Of a stretch of 64,000 nt of DNA, positions 1 through 13,449 are shown piece after piece (position 1 is the first letter of the stretch; the number at the start of each line of letters is the position of its first letter). The translations under genes were made by a program, and so were the position numbers. The stretch lies in assembly GCA_021904315.1 (NCBI GenBank), contig CM038914.1:23609065-23673064 (forward strand). The letters are read 5' to 3'. A model generated the notes under the pieces. The model searched no databases and was not told where the DNA came from. It worked only from the letters and a program-made list of their open reading frames with translations. The stretch comes from Sphagnum magellanicum (taxonomy: Eukaryota > Streptophyta > Sphagnopsida > Sphagnales > Sphagnaceae).

Positions 1-597
1 ATCACCAGACTGTAAGCAGTAACCTAAGGAGATCAATAAACAACAGATCTGACAAGGTATATTCTGTAAACCTTCAGAGAAGAGTGACTTGTCCACAGGA
101 CAAATCACCAGTAGAAATCACCTTCACCAGTGCAAACCACTTAATTGTATTTACAAGTGTCATAACTTTCAGTTCTAACCATTCAGTACACATCTCCCCT
201 TCATATGCCAATCATTCTACACTATCTGCACTAGTTCTCTTTAGTCTGGATCCATTTACCCATCTAATATTTCTTAAATTGTTGTACCCCCTATAAACAA
301 GGATGCCCCATTTACTATGCCCTAAAATTGGTCAGGGACAAAGTACTTAAGGAAACCAGCTTGAAAAAGGAACATTTAAAATCCTAAGAGTAGATGAAGA
401 TTCATTTCAATGCACTTACCTTGCAGGCTTTGATAGGAGAATTCTTGACATCATTTTCACCACCTTTTTGGAAGCTGCATTGTCTTTCCTGATCGTCTTG
501 AATCCATGTTTCATCCCTTAGTTCTGTGAACATTCTTTCATTTCTTCTTTCAGCATAAGATATATGTTTTTGCTCGTATTTGCGTTCCTTGTGACAT
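1..597. other. 3' flank of the BPI/LBP gene, nothing coding recognised
   Basis: This stretch lies downstream of the minus-strand BPI/LBP stop codon (TAA at 598-600). A GT (GTAAAT context) overlaps that stop, so a spliced longer 3' end reaching the minus-strand open frame at 402-608 is possible. That frame is Lys/Glu/Arg-rich and has no family resemblance, so I treat the region as 3' UTR and flank. Confidence 0.4.
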
Positions 598-3500
598 TTA
601 CCTTCCACTTAGAAAATCATTTTCCAAGAATACTGTCAAAGATAGCTCGTCAGGAGGTCGTACAGATGGTTTGATGTATCCACCTTTATAGTGCACATCA
701 CTGCAAATAAGGATGTAGCCATTGTCATATCTGACATCTGCATTCTGGAGGTCAATTGCTGGAAACACTGGCAGTGGAAACCCCTTCTTCAGACTGTGAT
801 TTAATATTGGTATAATCACTTTTGAAATCAATGTGCGCACTGTTGACTGCACAGAAGATAATATCACAGTGGCCAACTGTTACTTCAGGTTTCTTTTTTC
901 TTTTGAGATTCTTGCTAGTTTGTATCATGAGACCACCATATTGCCATTCACACAATATAGGTAGGACTTAGGACTTAGATGAACCTACAAGCAACAAGTG
1001 AATTCACCCAGCAATCTCACATGTACCATAACTACAGTTTGTCTTCTAAGCCCTATATCACTTGAATTTCGAGTGTTTATTTTCCATCTACAAGCAGATG
1101 AAAGCTATCATGTGTTAGGTCAAATTCAACACACTTTTCACAGAAATAGAATGCCTGACCTCACACCGGAGTTAAACAACTGTTAACATGTAAGAGTCAT
1201 GTTGAGTAAAACTGTGACCTATGTACAAAGAGGCTAGCAGCTTATATGACATGAGCCCCACACCACAAAATGCACAACAAAGATAAAAGAGGAGCAATCA
1301 GAAAGGCTACTACCTGCATAAGTTTAACAGGGAATTTGCCAATCTCACTCCATTTTAGCTGGAGGGTGAGATCATTTAATGTGACTTGTGCTGTGATGTT
1401 GTTCCCCTCAAGTCCAGCTATAGCATCCATTGAAAAAGTCTGCAACAAAATGCCCGTCACTTTAACACCTACAAGACACAGATATAGCCATTAACTACAA
1501 ACATTGCCATGTGATGTACAATGTTGTTCCAGATTCCATACTCAATTGGCACCCTGTTTAATGAGAACTGTATCCTATATTACCACCCATAAGAATGCTG
1601 CTTACTGAGCATCATATTTTGCAGCCTATGTAGTAGACATTACTGGCAGATAAAGTTTTCCTAATGATGTATGCTTTTTCTTGGTATTACAAGCCACTGA
1701 GGAATCTCTCAAAGCTCTGGAACTACAAAGGTTCAAATGGTGACAAATTGCATGCAGCAGGTTTCCTCACAGCTAGTGGTAAGTAGGCACAAATTTGGGA
1801 AGAGTTACACATTATTCACAGTAGTAGTCCTTCTGCTGGCTACACAAAACCCATTATGGTGTACATCAATCACAATACCAGTTAATGTCCCACTTTAAAA
1901 GTGCAGTGAGGGTCCTCTCACAACCATCACAAGGTGAATAGTGCTGTCATACTTCAGGAAAAATTATCAAACCAATACAATGAAACAAACACCCACCATG
2001 GATAAGCAGGCTACAGGGACTGAACCATTGTTGGTCTTGACAATAATTGTCATGTCAGCACCTGCAAATGCCTTTGCTCCATCCTTTGAAAGTTCAACTT
2101 GCGGTGCAGAAGAGACAGAGAAGTCAAGTGCCATGTCATCATTTGGATACTTTTTGTAGAGCTGTGGTATAAGCCACTTCCAAAAGGCTGTATTTAACAT
2201 TGACTCTTGGGGCAACTCATCAACCAACCAATCCAAGACTCCTGCCTAGAAAAAAGCAGACACTGACAAGACTCAGAAACAGAGAAAACAACAGGGTGGG
2301 GAAAATGGAAATTTGCTGCTGTATTCACAGGAGCTCCAAGGCAGGTTTCAACTATGTTAGTTTGAATAATACATTAAATTCCTTGGACATTGTGTGACCA
2401 AGGAAAATAGAGGAAACTTTATGGGCAACCCCAAGAGCTAAGGGAAATGAGGAGATTAACAAAGATAAAAGATTGAAAAAAAGTGACAACAAAACAAAAA
2501 AGCAAGGTACATGAAGGTATATGGGCAAAATCAGAGAAGCTCCAGCTCGAACCTAAGGGCTCATAGAAATGTAGAAAGCAGAAGACCAAAGGCAAGAGCA
2601 TTATCAGCTCCAAAAGAGAGCAATGTACCTCAAAATAGACTTTTGCAGCTGAATTGATGACATAATCACATACAGCAATGGTGATCATCTTTGCGGATTC
2701 ACTACAGAATATTCCTGGGGGCAAGGAATGGTCAGGCTGCAGGGGGACAGTGGGTTTCTTCAGAGAGATAAATTCACCCTTTACACCTACACTCAAAAAG
2801 GTGGGACTAACAAAGGGGTCTTCCACAACTGTGACATCAACGGCAGATATATCATCAATCGGAAGACTTCGTGGAAGTCCCAAAAGAAAAGTGTCCAACT
2901 TTCGAGCCCCTGAGATAATTGCTGATGTGATGGCTCCCTCAACTGCTGCCCGAATTTCATCATCAAATGCATATACAAACCTGGTTCAGGTTGCCACAGG
3001 CCAAAGGTGAGAAACAAAATGAAAAATATCTCTGTACTCTTTTCTGCCTCAACCATTTCAACTACTCCATTTAAGATTGCATCAAATGACCACTTCTAAT
3101 CTTCTCTGATAGGTATACACTTGAGATCAATCATTTGTAACACATGGCATTTTTGAAACAATGGTATCAATTCAGTGCAACATGATCAGTGAACAACACA
3201 AATGGGACCAACTCTGTTGTTCAGAACCTGGGAAGCTTTTTAAGAACTAGTGCCATATCTATGAGATTGCAGAGAAGACTTCACAACTATACTTCAAATC
3301 TAATGGTTATGTTGCATCCAGCAAAACCAAAACCGACACAAGAAAAATAGATGTGGTCATAACCTTAAGAGCGTCACTCACAAAGCATCAGACCATTGCC
3401 ATTATTATAAATAGCAGTGACTAGCTACCATGACTTTATGCTGACTTCATGAGCTCCCAAAGATGGGTGTAGATAATCAATAACTCTCATGAGTATTGAG

Positions 3501-6225
3501 AAATCTCCATAATCACAATTAAGGAAACCAGGACCAGGTGAAAAACCTTTCCTTCACATCAAAGGAAAACTCCCAGAGAAGAACCAGGAAGAAGTACATA
3601 GAAGGGAAGAACAGAACAAAAAAACAAAAAAAACAAGCAGTATAATCAGCAGTGACAGTCTATCACTTGTTCAGGGAACATCGGCAGTAACATATAGGTA
3701 TAGGATAGTGACTCATCTATCACAACTTCCCCACTGGCTGCATCAGCTCCCTACAGTGGGAAAAGGCCAGTGAAACCACTAGCCTGCATACTGAGTTTCT
3801 GTCGCAGGTGCAGAAGCAATGGGAGGAGGACTCAGTCATGATACTGACTAGTACCAACCAATGCAGAAGGTGGGAGTAGAAAAGTATAAATAATCTGCCA
3901 AAATGTTTGGGTAAACACTCACTCAAGTCTGCATCCTGAGTTCTGTTGCATCTCCAAAAGCAGCAGGCAGACTCAGTCATGCTGTTGGCTAACACTCAAA
4001 TGATATAGCTCACAAAGAAAGTCAAGTATTATTGAAGCTGCAACAAGCTACCTCTTTACAATTAGTACCATGTAAATTACCAGGACATAAGCCAACAATA
4101 GGCTATCATTGTGCTCCAAACTGACTGTGAAAGTGATTAGTTACCACTGGTAAAGCCAAGAAGCACCACCATGCAACTCAATGTCCAGATCCTCAATATA
4201 AGTCCCGCATTCCACAACAGTTAACCGCAAAGTTCCATTATGTGCTTGCAATGTGAAAGTTACACCAGCCTGCATGCCTGTCACCTGAGAATTCACCACA
4301 AACCTCAATGCCCTTGTGATCTTCTTTGCTGATGTTGAAACCATGCCACTATCCATGCGATTACACGAGCAAGCTATGGATGTTAGGCACAATCCTATAC
4401 TGTGATAGTTCTTCTCCCAATAATGAAACCAAGTCGTTGAATTCCATGCATTTACTACATGACCAAGTTAAGGGTGTCACAAATAATTCTCTGGTGCAAA
4501 TTTGTGAAAAAACCCCCTCATATGCTTTCTGGTTAGAGGCACAGGAGATGTAATTTCTTCCATTTAGTTTCTTCTGGCACTTCATGTCACTATCATGCAT
4601 AGCAGTTAGCAGGCCTTCTACTTCATACCAAACCACTATTCCAATCTTGTTATGGACCAGAATAACAATCCTCACAACTGTTCATTCACATCTCATGGGA
4701 CTGAGGCTTGGTTGCGGAAATGAGCACATGACAACAACCAAGCAAGCTAAAGAGAACTGTGAAACAAAGGATGCCAGTGCAAGAAAATGAGAACCCTGCA
4801 AAGTACTGAATATGCTTATTTAGTTTGGTAAGCCCAGTCCACCATAACTTAGAAGGCTGAGAAACCATAAAAATGATTAGCTACTTTGATACAGTTTACC
4901 CTACTGTATACAAATTAAAAGTTGTGTTCATAGTAGAAAGGTTGCTCAGTGACAGTAAACACACTGCAAAACTTTCTTGGGGAAAAAAACAAGCACTTTC
5001 TTTGTTGCCCTACTCAGCACAAGTGCAAGTGCATGGACCACCATCTACCAGAATATTTCAATGAAACTCTAACTGGGTCTTCTTGCATATGATAGCAGAC
5101 ATGGAACAAATGCAGCCAATAATATACCTGAGTCAAGGACATAGAAAGGACCAAAAACTGACCTCAACATCTGCCCATCCTCCATCAGTTACAGGAAATG
5201 GAATATAGCTGGAAGTACACTCATATTTCCAATGAAAACGCATCCTTGCCTTGATATCCCCAGCAAACACTGTAATTCCAGTCTTTCCCAAATCAACATC
5301 AGAGTAAGAAACATTGGCACCCGATAACTCAATATGAGTGATGGTAGTGTCAACTTGACCAATTGGAGACTTCGCTTGTGAATGTATATCAGGTAAAGAG
5401 AGTGGTGTAATCTCTTTTAGTATTTGATTCACCAGAACTTCTTTCACATAAATGAGACCTGCCTCAGAAAGGGTTCCCAAGATCCCTGCTCCTTCACTGT
5501 CATCAGTCAGGTACTGCTGTGTATTATGAGAGCTGTGCTCCAAAATTTGATCCAGGTTCAAATCCAAACGGGGCCTCCATAACTGCCATGTTTCAACATT
5601 CAATGTAACAAAAGTGAATGGCAAGATGAAACAAAGTGAATATAGTCTGTTCACCTTTCCCAAGTAATCAGCAATCTGGATGGTAGGATGGCATGTAGTG
5701 ACAATATGGGCATTCCAAACCTTGACCACAAAGATGTTGATTTTATATCTTTATAATACAGAAATTTTTTATGCAACTAATAACTTTCATGTGCAAAATA
5801 GAAACTGATGCTAAACAATCTGTGGGATAAACAAGAGGATCATGATCAAGTAATTGAATCTGGAAGCTCAATTCAATTGTGGACAGAAAATGTTCAAAAG
5901 GTACCTCTTTGTGTTCTTCACTGGTTTCCAGTATCTCATTACTTTGTAATAGCCTTCTTGAAACCCAAGGATACTCATTTCTGAGTTGTTGATCTGCAAC
6001 CCCTAGAAAATGGCCTTGCACAGGTTTATCTGAGACCCTGAATTCTGCATGTCCCTTGACCACATCCAGAAATTCAAGCACTCTGTGATTGTGATTCTCT
6101 GATGCTCTACCTGCTCCAATTGTGTTGACCCTGCCTACTGTTCCCAGAAACAACAAGCTTGAAAAAAGAAGGAGCACCCTGGCAGGTTCTCCCACAGACT
6201 GCCCCATTTCCTTTCTTGAAACCAA
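598..6225 (-). CDS. Secreted BPI/LBP-family lipid-binding protein, seven exons
   Basis: The family (plant LBR proteins, animal BPI and LBP) binds lipopolysaccharide or lipids outside the cell. I trace exons 6225-5905, 5582-5163, 4284-4145, 2980-2629, 2245-1993, 1468-1314 and 876-598. All introns are GT..AG and phases match, giving 639 aa. An N-terminal hydrophobic run (VLLLFSSLLFLGTVG) looks like a signal peptide. BPI landmarks follow in order: EAGLIYVKEVLVNQIL and LSLPDI near residues 147-172, the GGASWLYQ segment at exon 3/4, PQLYKKYPNDDM in exon 5, LTLQLKWSEIG in exon 6, and KKGFPLPV plus the ICSDV end in exon 7. Cys229 and Cys273 could form the family disulfide. Plant members are usually about 490 aa; here some 100 extra residues follow the signal peptide, in exon 1 and the start of exon 2. 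Either of two in-frame Met codons (6225, 6207) could be the start. Family call: strong. Ligand: unknown. Confidence 0.93.
3240..4060. repeat. Dispersed intronic repeat, copy A (BPI/LBP intron 3)
   Basis: Intron 3 (2981-4144) carries a block whose pieces recur at 6590-7340. Shared pieces include GAGATTGCAGAGAA (3268), the ACTCACAAAG segment near 3375, CATCAGCTCC near 3745, GACTCAGTCATG (twice in this copy), and the end GCTGCAACAAGCT (4038). A third partial copy is in an intron of the gene at 20-22 kb. There is no coding potential. It may be an old non-autonomous transposon. Confidence 0.55.
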
Positions 6226-6589
6226 TCAATTATTAAACAGAGAGCTTTTCCAGCAGCATACAAACCATGACCTAGAGTCACAAGTTGCTGAAACTGTAGC
6301 TTCCAATACTGTTGCAGCAGGACATAATTCCATCTATGTAACTTGATTCAGCATTTGAAAAAACCACAAGCCCTGCATCACATAGCAGATAAGCATGCAA
6401 CCTGCATAAAAACACGCCCAATAACTAATAACATCAAAGACATCTTCACAAGTACTGAGAACTTCTCTATACATATGGTTTAAGTTCACCTGAATCGATA
6501 GATGACTTCAAAATAAGTTTATAGAAATTTCAAATCTTATATTGGCAAACAGGGACAAAGTCAAAACCCAACCCTAAAGAACAGATGAA

Positions 6590-7340
6590 ACAATACAGAA
6601 GCTAAGGAACAGTCTGAACAACAGTGACAGTCACATGCATGTTCAGAGACCTTCAACAGCAAACATGCATGATATTTACTAAATACTATAACATCCCCAC
6701 TGACTCATCAGCTCCAGGCAGTGAATGGAGGTCATGAATTAACCAATTACATATGAGAAGATCAACATTAGGTTTAGGACTAATCATACACTCAAGCATT
6801 CACTGGCTGTCTTACCCATCACAGATCACAGTACACTAAGAAGAGTCACTGTCAATTCAGAGCACTGAATCTTCTCAACCAATTCATTCAGGAGATTACA
6901 TATATGAGATTGCAGAGAAAACTCCACAATAAAACTTTGTTTAAAGTAAACTGTTATTTTGACGGTTTCAGCTAAACCAAAATTAACATATTGATAGGAA
7001 AGAGTGGTGGTCACAACCCTTGTGAGGGTTACTCACAAAGTATTAGCCCATCATCTTCATCATAAATGGCAGTGAGTAGCTGCCACTACTCCCCATTCAC
7101 TTCATCAGCTCCTAACAAATATGGCTGTGTAAATATATGTATATATATATAATCTGCTCAAATTTTCAGGAAAACAATTATGTGAAAATCTGCACCCTGA
7201 GGTTCTGCCACATTTCCAAAAGCAAGCCAAAGACTCAGTCATGATGTCATGATGTCATGATGTTGGCCAGCACTCAAGAGGTATATATAGTAGCTAATTG
7301 AAAAGTCAATAGTATACTCATTCAAGCTGCAACAAGCTTG
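6590..7340. repeat. Dispersed repeat, copy B, upstream of BPI/LBP
   Basis: Diverged second copy of the block in BPI/LBP intron 3, in the same orientation and ending in the same GCTGCAACAAGCT motif (about 7325-7337). It contains a short (AT)n tract near 7140 and a three-fold ATGATGTC tandem at 7242-7262. Confidence 0.5.
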
Positions 7341-7379
7341 TGCTGGTTTAAGGTTCATTTTCCTTTAGCTTGCGCCTGT

Positions 7380-8340
7380 CCAAGCAGGGGATTACCCTTC
7401 AAAACAGAGGCCAAGCGCACCTTGATCTCTGCTATTGTAAATTCCTACAATACAACCTATTTATGTGCACACGAAGAATTACAATAGAATCTTATGAATC
7501 GCCGTTGACAGTGTGCACAGAAATATGTTTGATCGTGGCCCCTATGATCTTAAACCCTATTCAGGAAGCTGCACTGTTCGAGCGGATCTTCCAAATGGCC
7601 TGGTTAGAGTTGCCATGTCGCGGCACAAGTATAGACACCTAGGGTCACAATTTGCACAGACATCGCGATAGTAAAAACCTGCTGTGCAGCTGCTTTGAAG
7701 AACCATAACCCGCGCACTCAAAGCTAAGTTCCAGAATCCAGCGGGCTAGTCCAAAGCTCCTCTTTTAGCTGCTTAGATCTAAACGAAGCGTTATAACAAA
7801 CGATGGATTTCCGAACTAGCCAACGTAAAATGGCCGTCTGTGCAAGCGTTACCCGCCCCGGGGATTACCAAAAATCTAGTCTTACGCAATTAACAAGTAT
7901 TTTGTATTTCCTTCTAGAAAGCCAGGGAAAGTCGGAATACCTCGACAGTAAGGCTCGGATGACTCAATTGGCGTTACGAAGACAAGCATTTGCTGAAGAA
8001 AATATGTTTTGTACACAATTCGAATCCCAGTTTCGGTCCGCCGAGAGTCTCCACGGAATATTCACGTCGAAGATAACACAAAATCCTCCACTGTCTGGTA
8101 CTTGAATGGCAAGAGAAGCTAAGAAATGATGTAGTCCTAGAGCTGCAAGAAACGCAGATTGCTGCGCGAGATTTGCGGATTTGCGTGAGAGGAAGAAGGG
8201 GCAATCGCGAGACCGCAAGAAAAGCAAAACAGAAACACACACATGCGAAGGAAAGACGCTTTCGATGGCGTACGTCTGCGTAACTCTCGAGAGTTAGCCA
8301 GAGTTCCCAAACTAACCTAACCACGGTAAGATTACGCAAT
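7380..8340 (-). promoter_or_regulatory. CpG-richer island, likely promoter/5' leader of BPI/LBP gene
   Basis: CpG dinucleotides are frequent here (for example CCCGCGCACTC, GCTGCGCGAG, ACTCTCGAGAGTT), unlike the AT-rich flanks. The block lies about 1.2-2.1 kb upstream of the BPI/LBP start codon. No start site or TATA box can be fixed from sequence. Small open frames inside on both strands have no family features and are probably chance. Confidence 0.35.
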
Positions 8341-8359
8341 CCCTACTTCTGGACCAATC

Positions 8360-9690
8360 AGATCAGTGTTTTTTTGTAAATTTTCTTTTATAGCCAAATT
8401 GGCAATGATCCATGGGAAGACTCAGCCAAAATTTGGCTACAAGATCAATATGAAAGTATGATTTTAAAAAACATGCATCCTTCTACATTTTGGCTACATA
8501 CCTATACCATGATCTCTGATGATTTTTCTTAAATTTTGGTTGAATTCTGGCTATTGAAAATTTCAAAAACACACTTGATTTTAGGATTTAAAATTTTCTA
8601 ATATAGCTTTTTGGCTATACGTAGCCAGGGGAAAAATAGACTGAATCAGATGCAGCTCGCCATTTACAAACAACCCAATAAAACCAAAAAAAACCCAGAT
8701 TTCTTAGAGTCATTGTTCGAGATCCTTATGTCAAGGTGAAAGTTTGCACCATTCTTTGCATCATTGTGTACCATAGTACATTGGCAGCTTCAACCTCGCT
8801 AGTTAAATTATTTGTAAAAATGTTGAAAAAAAATTTAAATAAAATTTTCAAAAATCAAAATTTTATGAAGGATTTTTTTTAATTATTAAAATATTCTACT
8901 ATTTGACATGGAATTTTCCAAATTTAATTAATTATTCAACAAACATGTGTTGAAGTTGGCCTTTTGTGTGGAATCCCGGGTGAGCACTGAGCACTCTTGT
9001 TTGTCCAATTTGGGAATTTGTAAAAGATGAGAATTTGTAACCAGTAGACGAATGACGATCACTAGGGAGAGTAAGCTTTATTTTATTTCAAAAAATAAAG
9101 GTTGTCAACTTTGTGAACATAACAAAGGAATGTCTTGGAAACACATTCAAAGTTCCTCCAGTGTTTTTTTTTTTTGGCACTATTTTTTGACAAATAAATT
9201 GGGAAAATTTAGGAATTTTTTTTGTTTTTCAAGTGTAAATTCGAGTAATGTTGCTTCTTCCCTTTTTGGTTAAATTTTGCCAAATTTTTTATACCCAAAA
9301 AATGGGGAAAAAAAATTACTGGTCTAGATGTGGCTAATTTATTTTTTCTAAAAATAACAAAAATCTCTTAAAATCACAAAATTTTAGTGTTTCTTTTCGA
9401 GTTTTTGAAAAAAAATGGCAGAGACCTGAAATCTTGTGACCAAAAAAAAAAAAACACTGACTGAAGAAACCAGTGTCTTTTTTTAAGGAAATTATTTATA
9501 TAGCCTAAGTGGCAATCATCCGTAAAAAGATGAACAAAAAACGACAATCATTCGTAGAGAAATTTAGCCAAATCTGGTTATAAACAAAATGTGAAATACA
9601 AATCTTTAATCAACCATATACAAACATGCATGACAACACACTGAAAACCAAGTACAGAAATTTGCTTATTTTTATTTGGTGATGGAAACC
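8360..9690. repeat. Two adjacent copies of a 'TTAGCCAAA..GGCT' dispersed repeat
   Basis: Copies at about 8360-8560 and 9470-9690 share, in order, CAGTGT plus a T-run, ATAGCC..GGCAAT, a TTAGCCAAA..GGTTA(C) segment, a run ending in GTGAAA or ATGAAA, and ACATGCAT. Diverged copies occur at 27150-27310 and 33595-33715, and perhaps at the window end (about 63940). The sequence between them (8560-9470) is AT-rich, with poly-A and poly-T tracts and no gene. Probably a non-autonomous mobile element family. Confidence 0.5.
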
Positions 9691-10106
9691 CTCCAAAACA
9701 ATTTCATTTTTTATTTTTATTTTTACTGCACTTTTTGACCAAACTTAGGCCCACTTTAGACGAGGGTTCAGGGTACAATTTCCTAGGAACCAATTTGGAC
9801 TGATTTGAAACAAATTGAATCCTTGAGTTGGACTGTACCTTGGTCCCTAGCCTGATTCTTGGTTCTCCAACTCAGGAGCTCTCGTTTTAGCACTGTTTTT
9901 GGGTCCAAACCAATTGATTTTCCCTCCAAAACAGGTGCCATGTAGGTTTAGCCTCAATTTGCCACTTTTTGGTTTGGACCCTCATCTAAAGGCCTTGGGA
10001 CCAATTTAAAGCTTTCGACCAATAAGATTGCTTGAATTTATTGCTCCCTGGACCTTGGACCCATCTAAAGTCGCCCTTAGCCAATAAAAAAAAGGCTGAC
10101 AGAAAC
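9691..10106. other. Intergenic, no feature recognised
   Basis: AT-rich DNA with no open frame of note and no clear internal repeat. Confidence 0.4.
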
Positions 10107-10400
10107 ATGGGCCAGAGTGAACCAGCACCCACCAGTACACCATGGAGGATGGATGGTAAGTGGTCAGGAAACAGTTTTCTGTTGGGTTTCATTTCCTAGC
10201 TAACCATGGTGGTTACCTCAGTTGCCTTTTTCCATTACCTACCTACTAACAACCCACTAGAAGCTAGTGGGTTGTTAGTAAGTAGGTAGTAAAAACAGCC
10301 CTTACCTGTGTGTATAAACCATCTACTTACATAATAGTTACCTATTTTCTTTACCTATCTACCTATATATGAGACCCATTTCTTATAAAATTGGTTATCA
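10107..10400 (+). mobile_element. Terminal fragment of a TIR transposon family, with hairpin
   Basis: Starts with GGGCCAGAGTGAACCAGCAC, the same terminus as the complete element at 34147. It is followed by subterminal TTACCTACCTACTAAC-type sequence that also follows that element's left end. At 10235-10292 the sequence folds back: a left arm ending AACAACCCACTAG faces CTAGTGGGTTGTT across a 3-nt loop. No matching right end was identified. Confidence 0.5.
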
Positions 10401-10554
10401 AGGTGAAACCAAATATTAACTCGGTTGAGGTTCATCCACAACTGAATAATAACAGGCATCCAGTGGATGGTGCGCTGGTGAGTGAACCAGCATTGTGCTT
10501 TATGTTGGAGATGCTCTTATGTGAAGAAGGTTCACCAGTGTTGTCCAAGTATGT

Positions 10555-10640
10555 CACAAATGCAAATGCAAATAAACAAGGGGGTGTGTCACACTGTGGC
10601 CTTGCCATTTACATTAAAAAGTATCTTAAGGCAAAAGAAG
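10555..10640 (+). repeat. Inverted dispersed repeat, partner at about 52866-52952
   Basis: The segment around GTGTGTCACACTGTGGCC and GCCATTTACATT is found in reverse complement at about 52866-52952 with few differences, 42 kb away. It has no coding features I recognise. Confidence 0.6.
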
Positions 10641-13449
10641 AATTATGATGAAAACTCAAATATTTCACCATGCAAAAAATATAATCTTCAAAAAAATCCT
10701 CTAAAAGAAACCAAAATATTTCAAGACATTATAACTCTTTAATTAATCTCAAGTTTCAACACAAGACAAAATGTCACCTTTCAAAAATCCTCATATAAAG
10801 TTAGACCTATTATTACCTGGGGGCCAAAATCCATTAAGCTAATGTACTTTGTAATGAATCTAATCACAATATCCTTGCCTCGGTAGGCAAGGCCAACAAA
10901 CAATACTAAACACAATGGTTCCTTGCTCTCAAGGATCTCCAATTGATCCTAACATTAAACCATGGCGTACATAGAGCTTTCCCTTGAGTCTGAAGTTGAA
11001 GCTCATCCCACTAGCAACTAATAGACTCTGCTGCCACATACATGCATATCCTCAAATCAAAAGCATTGTTTATTGATCAGTCCATTGATGATCCTAACAC
11101 CATATTTTAATTATTCCTTTCCTCTAATATGTGAAAATGCATGAGATCCATCGATGCACAATAAAAAGAAAAAAATTAAATCAAGGATTTATGTTATCTT
11201 GCACACCAAGAACAAAACATAACCTGAAAAATAAAATTTATAAATCTTTTTACTGCATCAAAATTCCACATAATTCACAATAGGTCCATGCCTCCTTAGG
11301 TCAAGTACCTTTTCTACATAGAAGAAGAATGAGTGCAATCTAGTTTTGTCTTCGAACCTACACACTCTCCATATATATCAAGTTATGTAATTATCCTCCT
11401 TTCTACACACTCCAACCCTCTCAATATTGTCTTTTTGTCAAATTTTCCATGCAACCCAAATCTCCTCATTGGAAAAGTTGCCCTCATAACTAGTAACCTC
11501 CGAATTTTAATTCCATCATCCCACAAATTTCCCAAAAGATCTTAAACAAATTCCACTAACTAACTAGGTCTTATAATTAAGGCCTTCAAAATTTTAGTAG
11601 CATCCTACTTTAGGTGTTACAAAAGAAACCATTATAGCACAACAGAAACCTAAATTGTGAACTCATAGTTCAAATCCTTGAACTAGTCATACATAATATA
11701 TACCATGGGGAAAAGAAAAACATATTAGGAAAGTTCTCTTCCATATTGTGAGCTTGGGAAACAAGCTTAACAAGGCTGAAAAAAACAACCCAATAGTTAT
11801 ATTTTTGATTGTCTTTAGTCTTGAAAAAAGACCTTTCATACTTTGTCCCATTGCAAATGGGTGCACTCCCAATCTTAGGAGCCACCAAAGGAGTTGGACA
11901 ATGTTTTAAAAATACAATTCTATACTTTTGAAAAATCAGAAGCTAACTATAACTTATAAGACTTTTACCTTGACACTCCTGACTTGTTAAGACTGGGAAT
12001 GCAACCAAATCCAATGAATAGATAATCTTCGTCAAGACAAGATGTTCAAAATTACATATTTAACATTTGGCACATGTTTCTTGATGCAATTATTTGACAA
12101 ATTTCCAATACAATGGGCAATAATTTCATTTATAAATGGTAAATATGTCAAAAATTACATCATATAAATGGTGTATAAAACAACTTGTAAATATTTCACG
12201 GTATTTTTAGCAGAAAGAAATCACATGTGAATTCAAATGCTTGGGAAAAAAATGATTTGTAATTGTTCAATATGTCCATGTGGAAACTCATTTCCACAAA
12301 GGATTTTTTTGATATGGAATTGAAGTTGAAATGCCTTTATGTTGATAATGTCACCTCCAAGCTTGAACATTAACAAATTTCCCAAAACATTTTTGTGATG
12401 GTGGGCATAATTATATAACTTAATGGTTATGATTTGAAATAACCTTTCAAAGACCTAGACAAACATAAACCTATGGGCAAATAGTAAATTTGACTAGATT
12501 CTATGGAAAATAATGTTCTACCAAAGTCATTTTCTAACCAACTATCAATTTTGATGTCCATGCAAATAGGGAATATCAATTCAACCTTATGCCCAACCAT
12601 CATGTTTCAACCTCCATGTCCCACGACCTACATATCGTACCCATGACCAAAACATTAAGCCTCAACAATTTTTCAAATCTTTATTACATGGTATTCAAAA
12701 CTCACATTGTGAGGGGTAGTATATGTGATTGAACAAAATGAAAAATTCACCAAGCATTGAACATGAACACTTAATTGGAGCAAAATAATCACATTATATC
12801 AATTGATACAATAATGTCATGCCATATGATGCCAACATGCTATATGCATCAAATGCCTAGTTCTCAATACATTCTTCCCATACTAGTTCAATATAATTTG
12901 TTGATGTGTGGGGTGCAAGTAACGCATTGCATTTTGTATAATGATAGATGTTGTAATGCCACAATTCATGTTAATAAGCTTTTTCTTATCCCAAAATTGA
13001 AGGAGATTAGGAGTTATATGGACAATAGCTAGCTTGCAGGTGCCTTCATTACTACCTAAATTCAAATTGGAGAATGGCTGAATGCATTAAAGGAAAATTC
13101 AATGACATTAGTTTTTGTCTTTGGTAACAATACATCCAAAAATGAATGTACTTGTTAGGTCTTATTGGAGCATATTTAAAAGAATTTCAATAAAATTGTG
13201 TTTTGATAATGTCCATATATTTTTCTCTATGAGATGTGTTGATAAATTTTAATGGTTAAAGTAGTATGAAATGCATAGAAATAATAAAATTCATAATTAA
13301 AATTGGGGGAGGGTCAACTTATTGTCCATGTAGTATAACAGCCACCTTGTTATACAAATTGTTCACACACTAGAAAAATCAAAATAATTAAAAAAATAAA
13401 GCTGGAAATGCAATTTTGCAAATAAGTGAAGTGATTATTGAGTGTGCAA
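10641..13449. other. AT-rich intergenic between genes 1 and 2
   Basis: No exon, repeat array or RNA gene recognised. Open frames here are short, and none has family motifs or matching splice sites. The distal part is the 3' flank of the PKA regulatory-subunit gene. Confidence 0.4.

Noticed and set aside
5583..5729. N-terminal part of the long minus-strand open frame over BPI/LBP exon 2
   Set aside because: The family match begins after the acceptor at 5584-5583, and exon 1 joins there in phase 0. The upstream part is intron read-through.
7803..8105. 100-codon plus-strand open frame upstream of BPI/LBP
   Set aside because: No family features. It sits in the CpG-rich presumed promoter, where stop codons are rarer.
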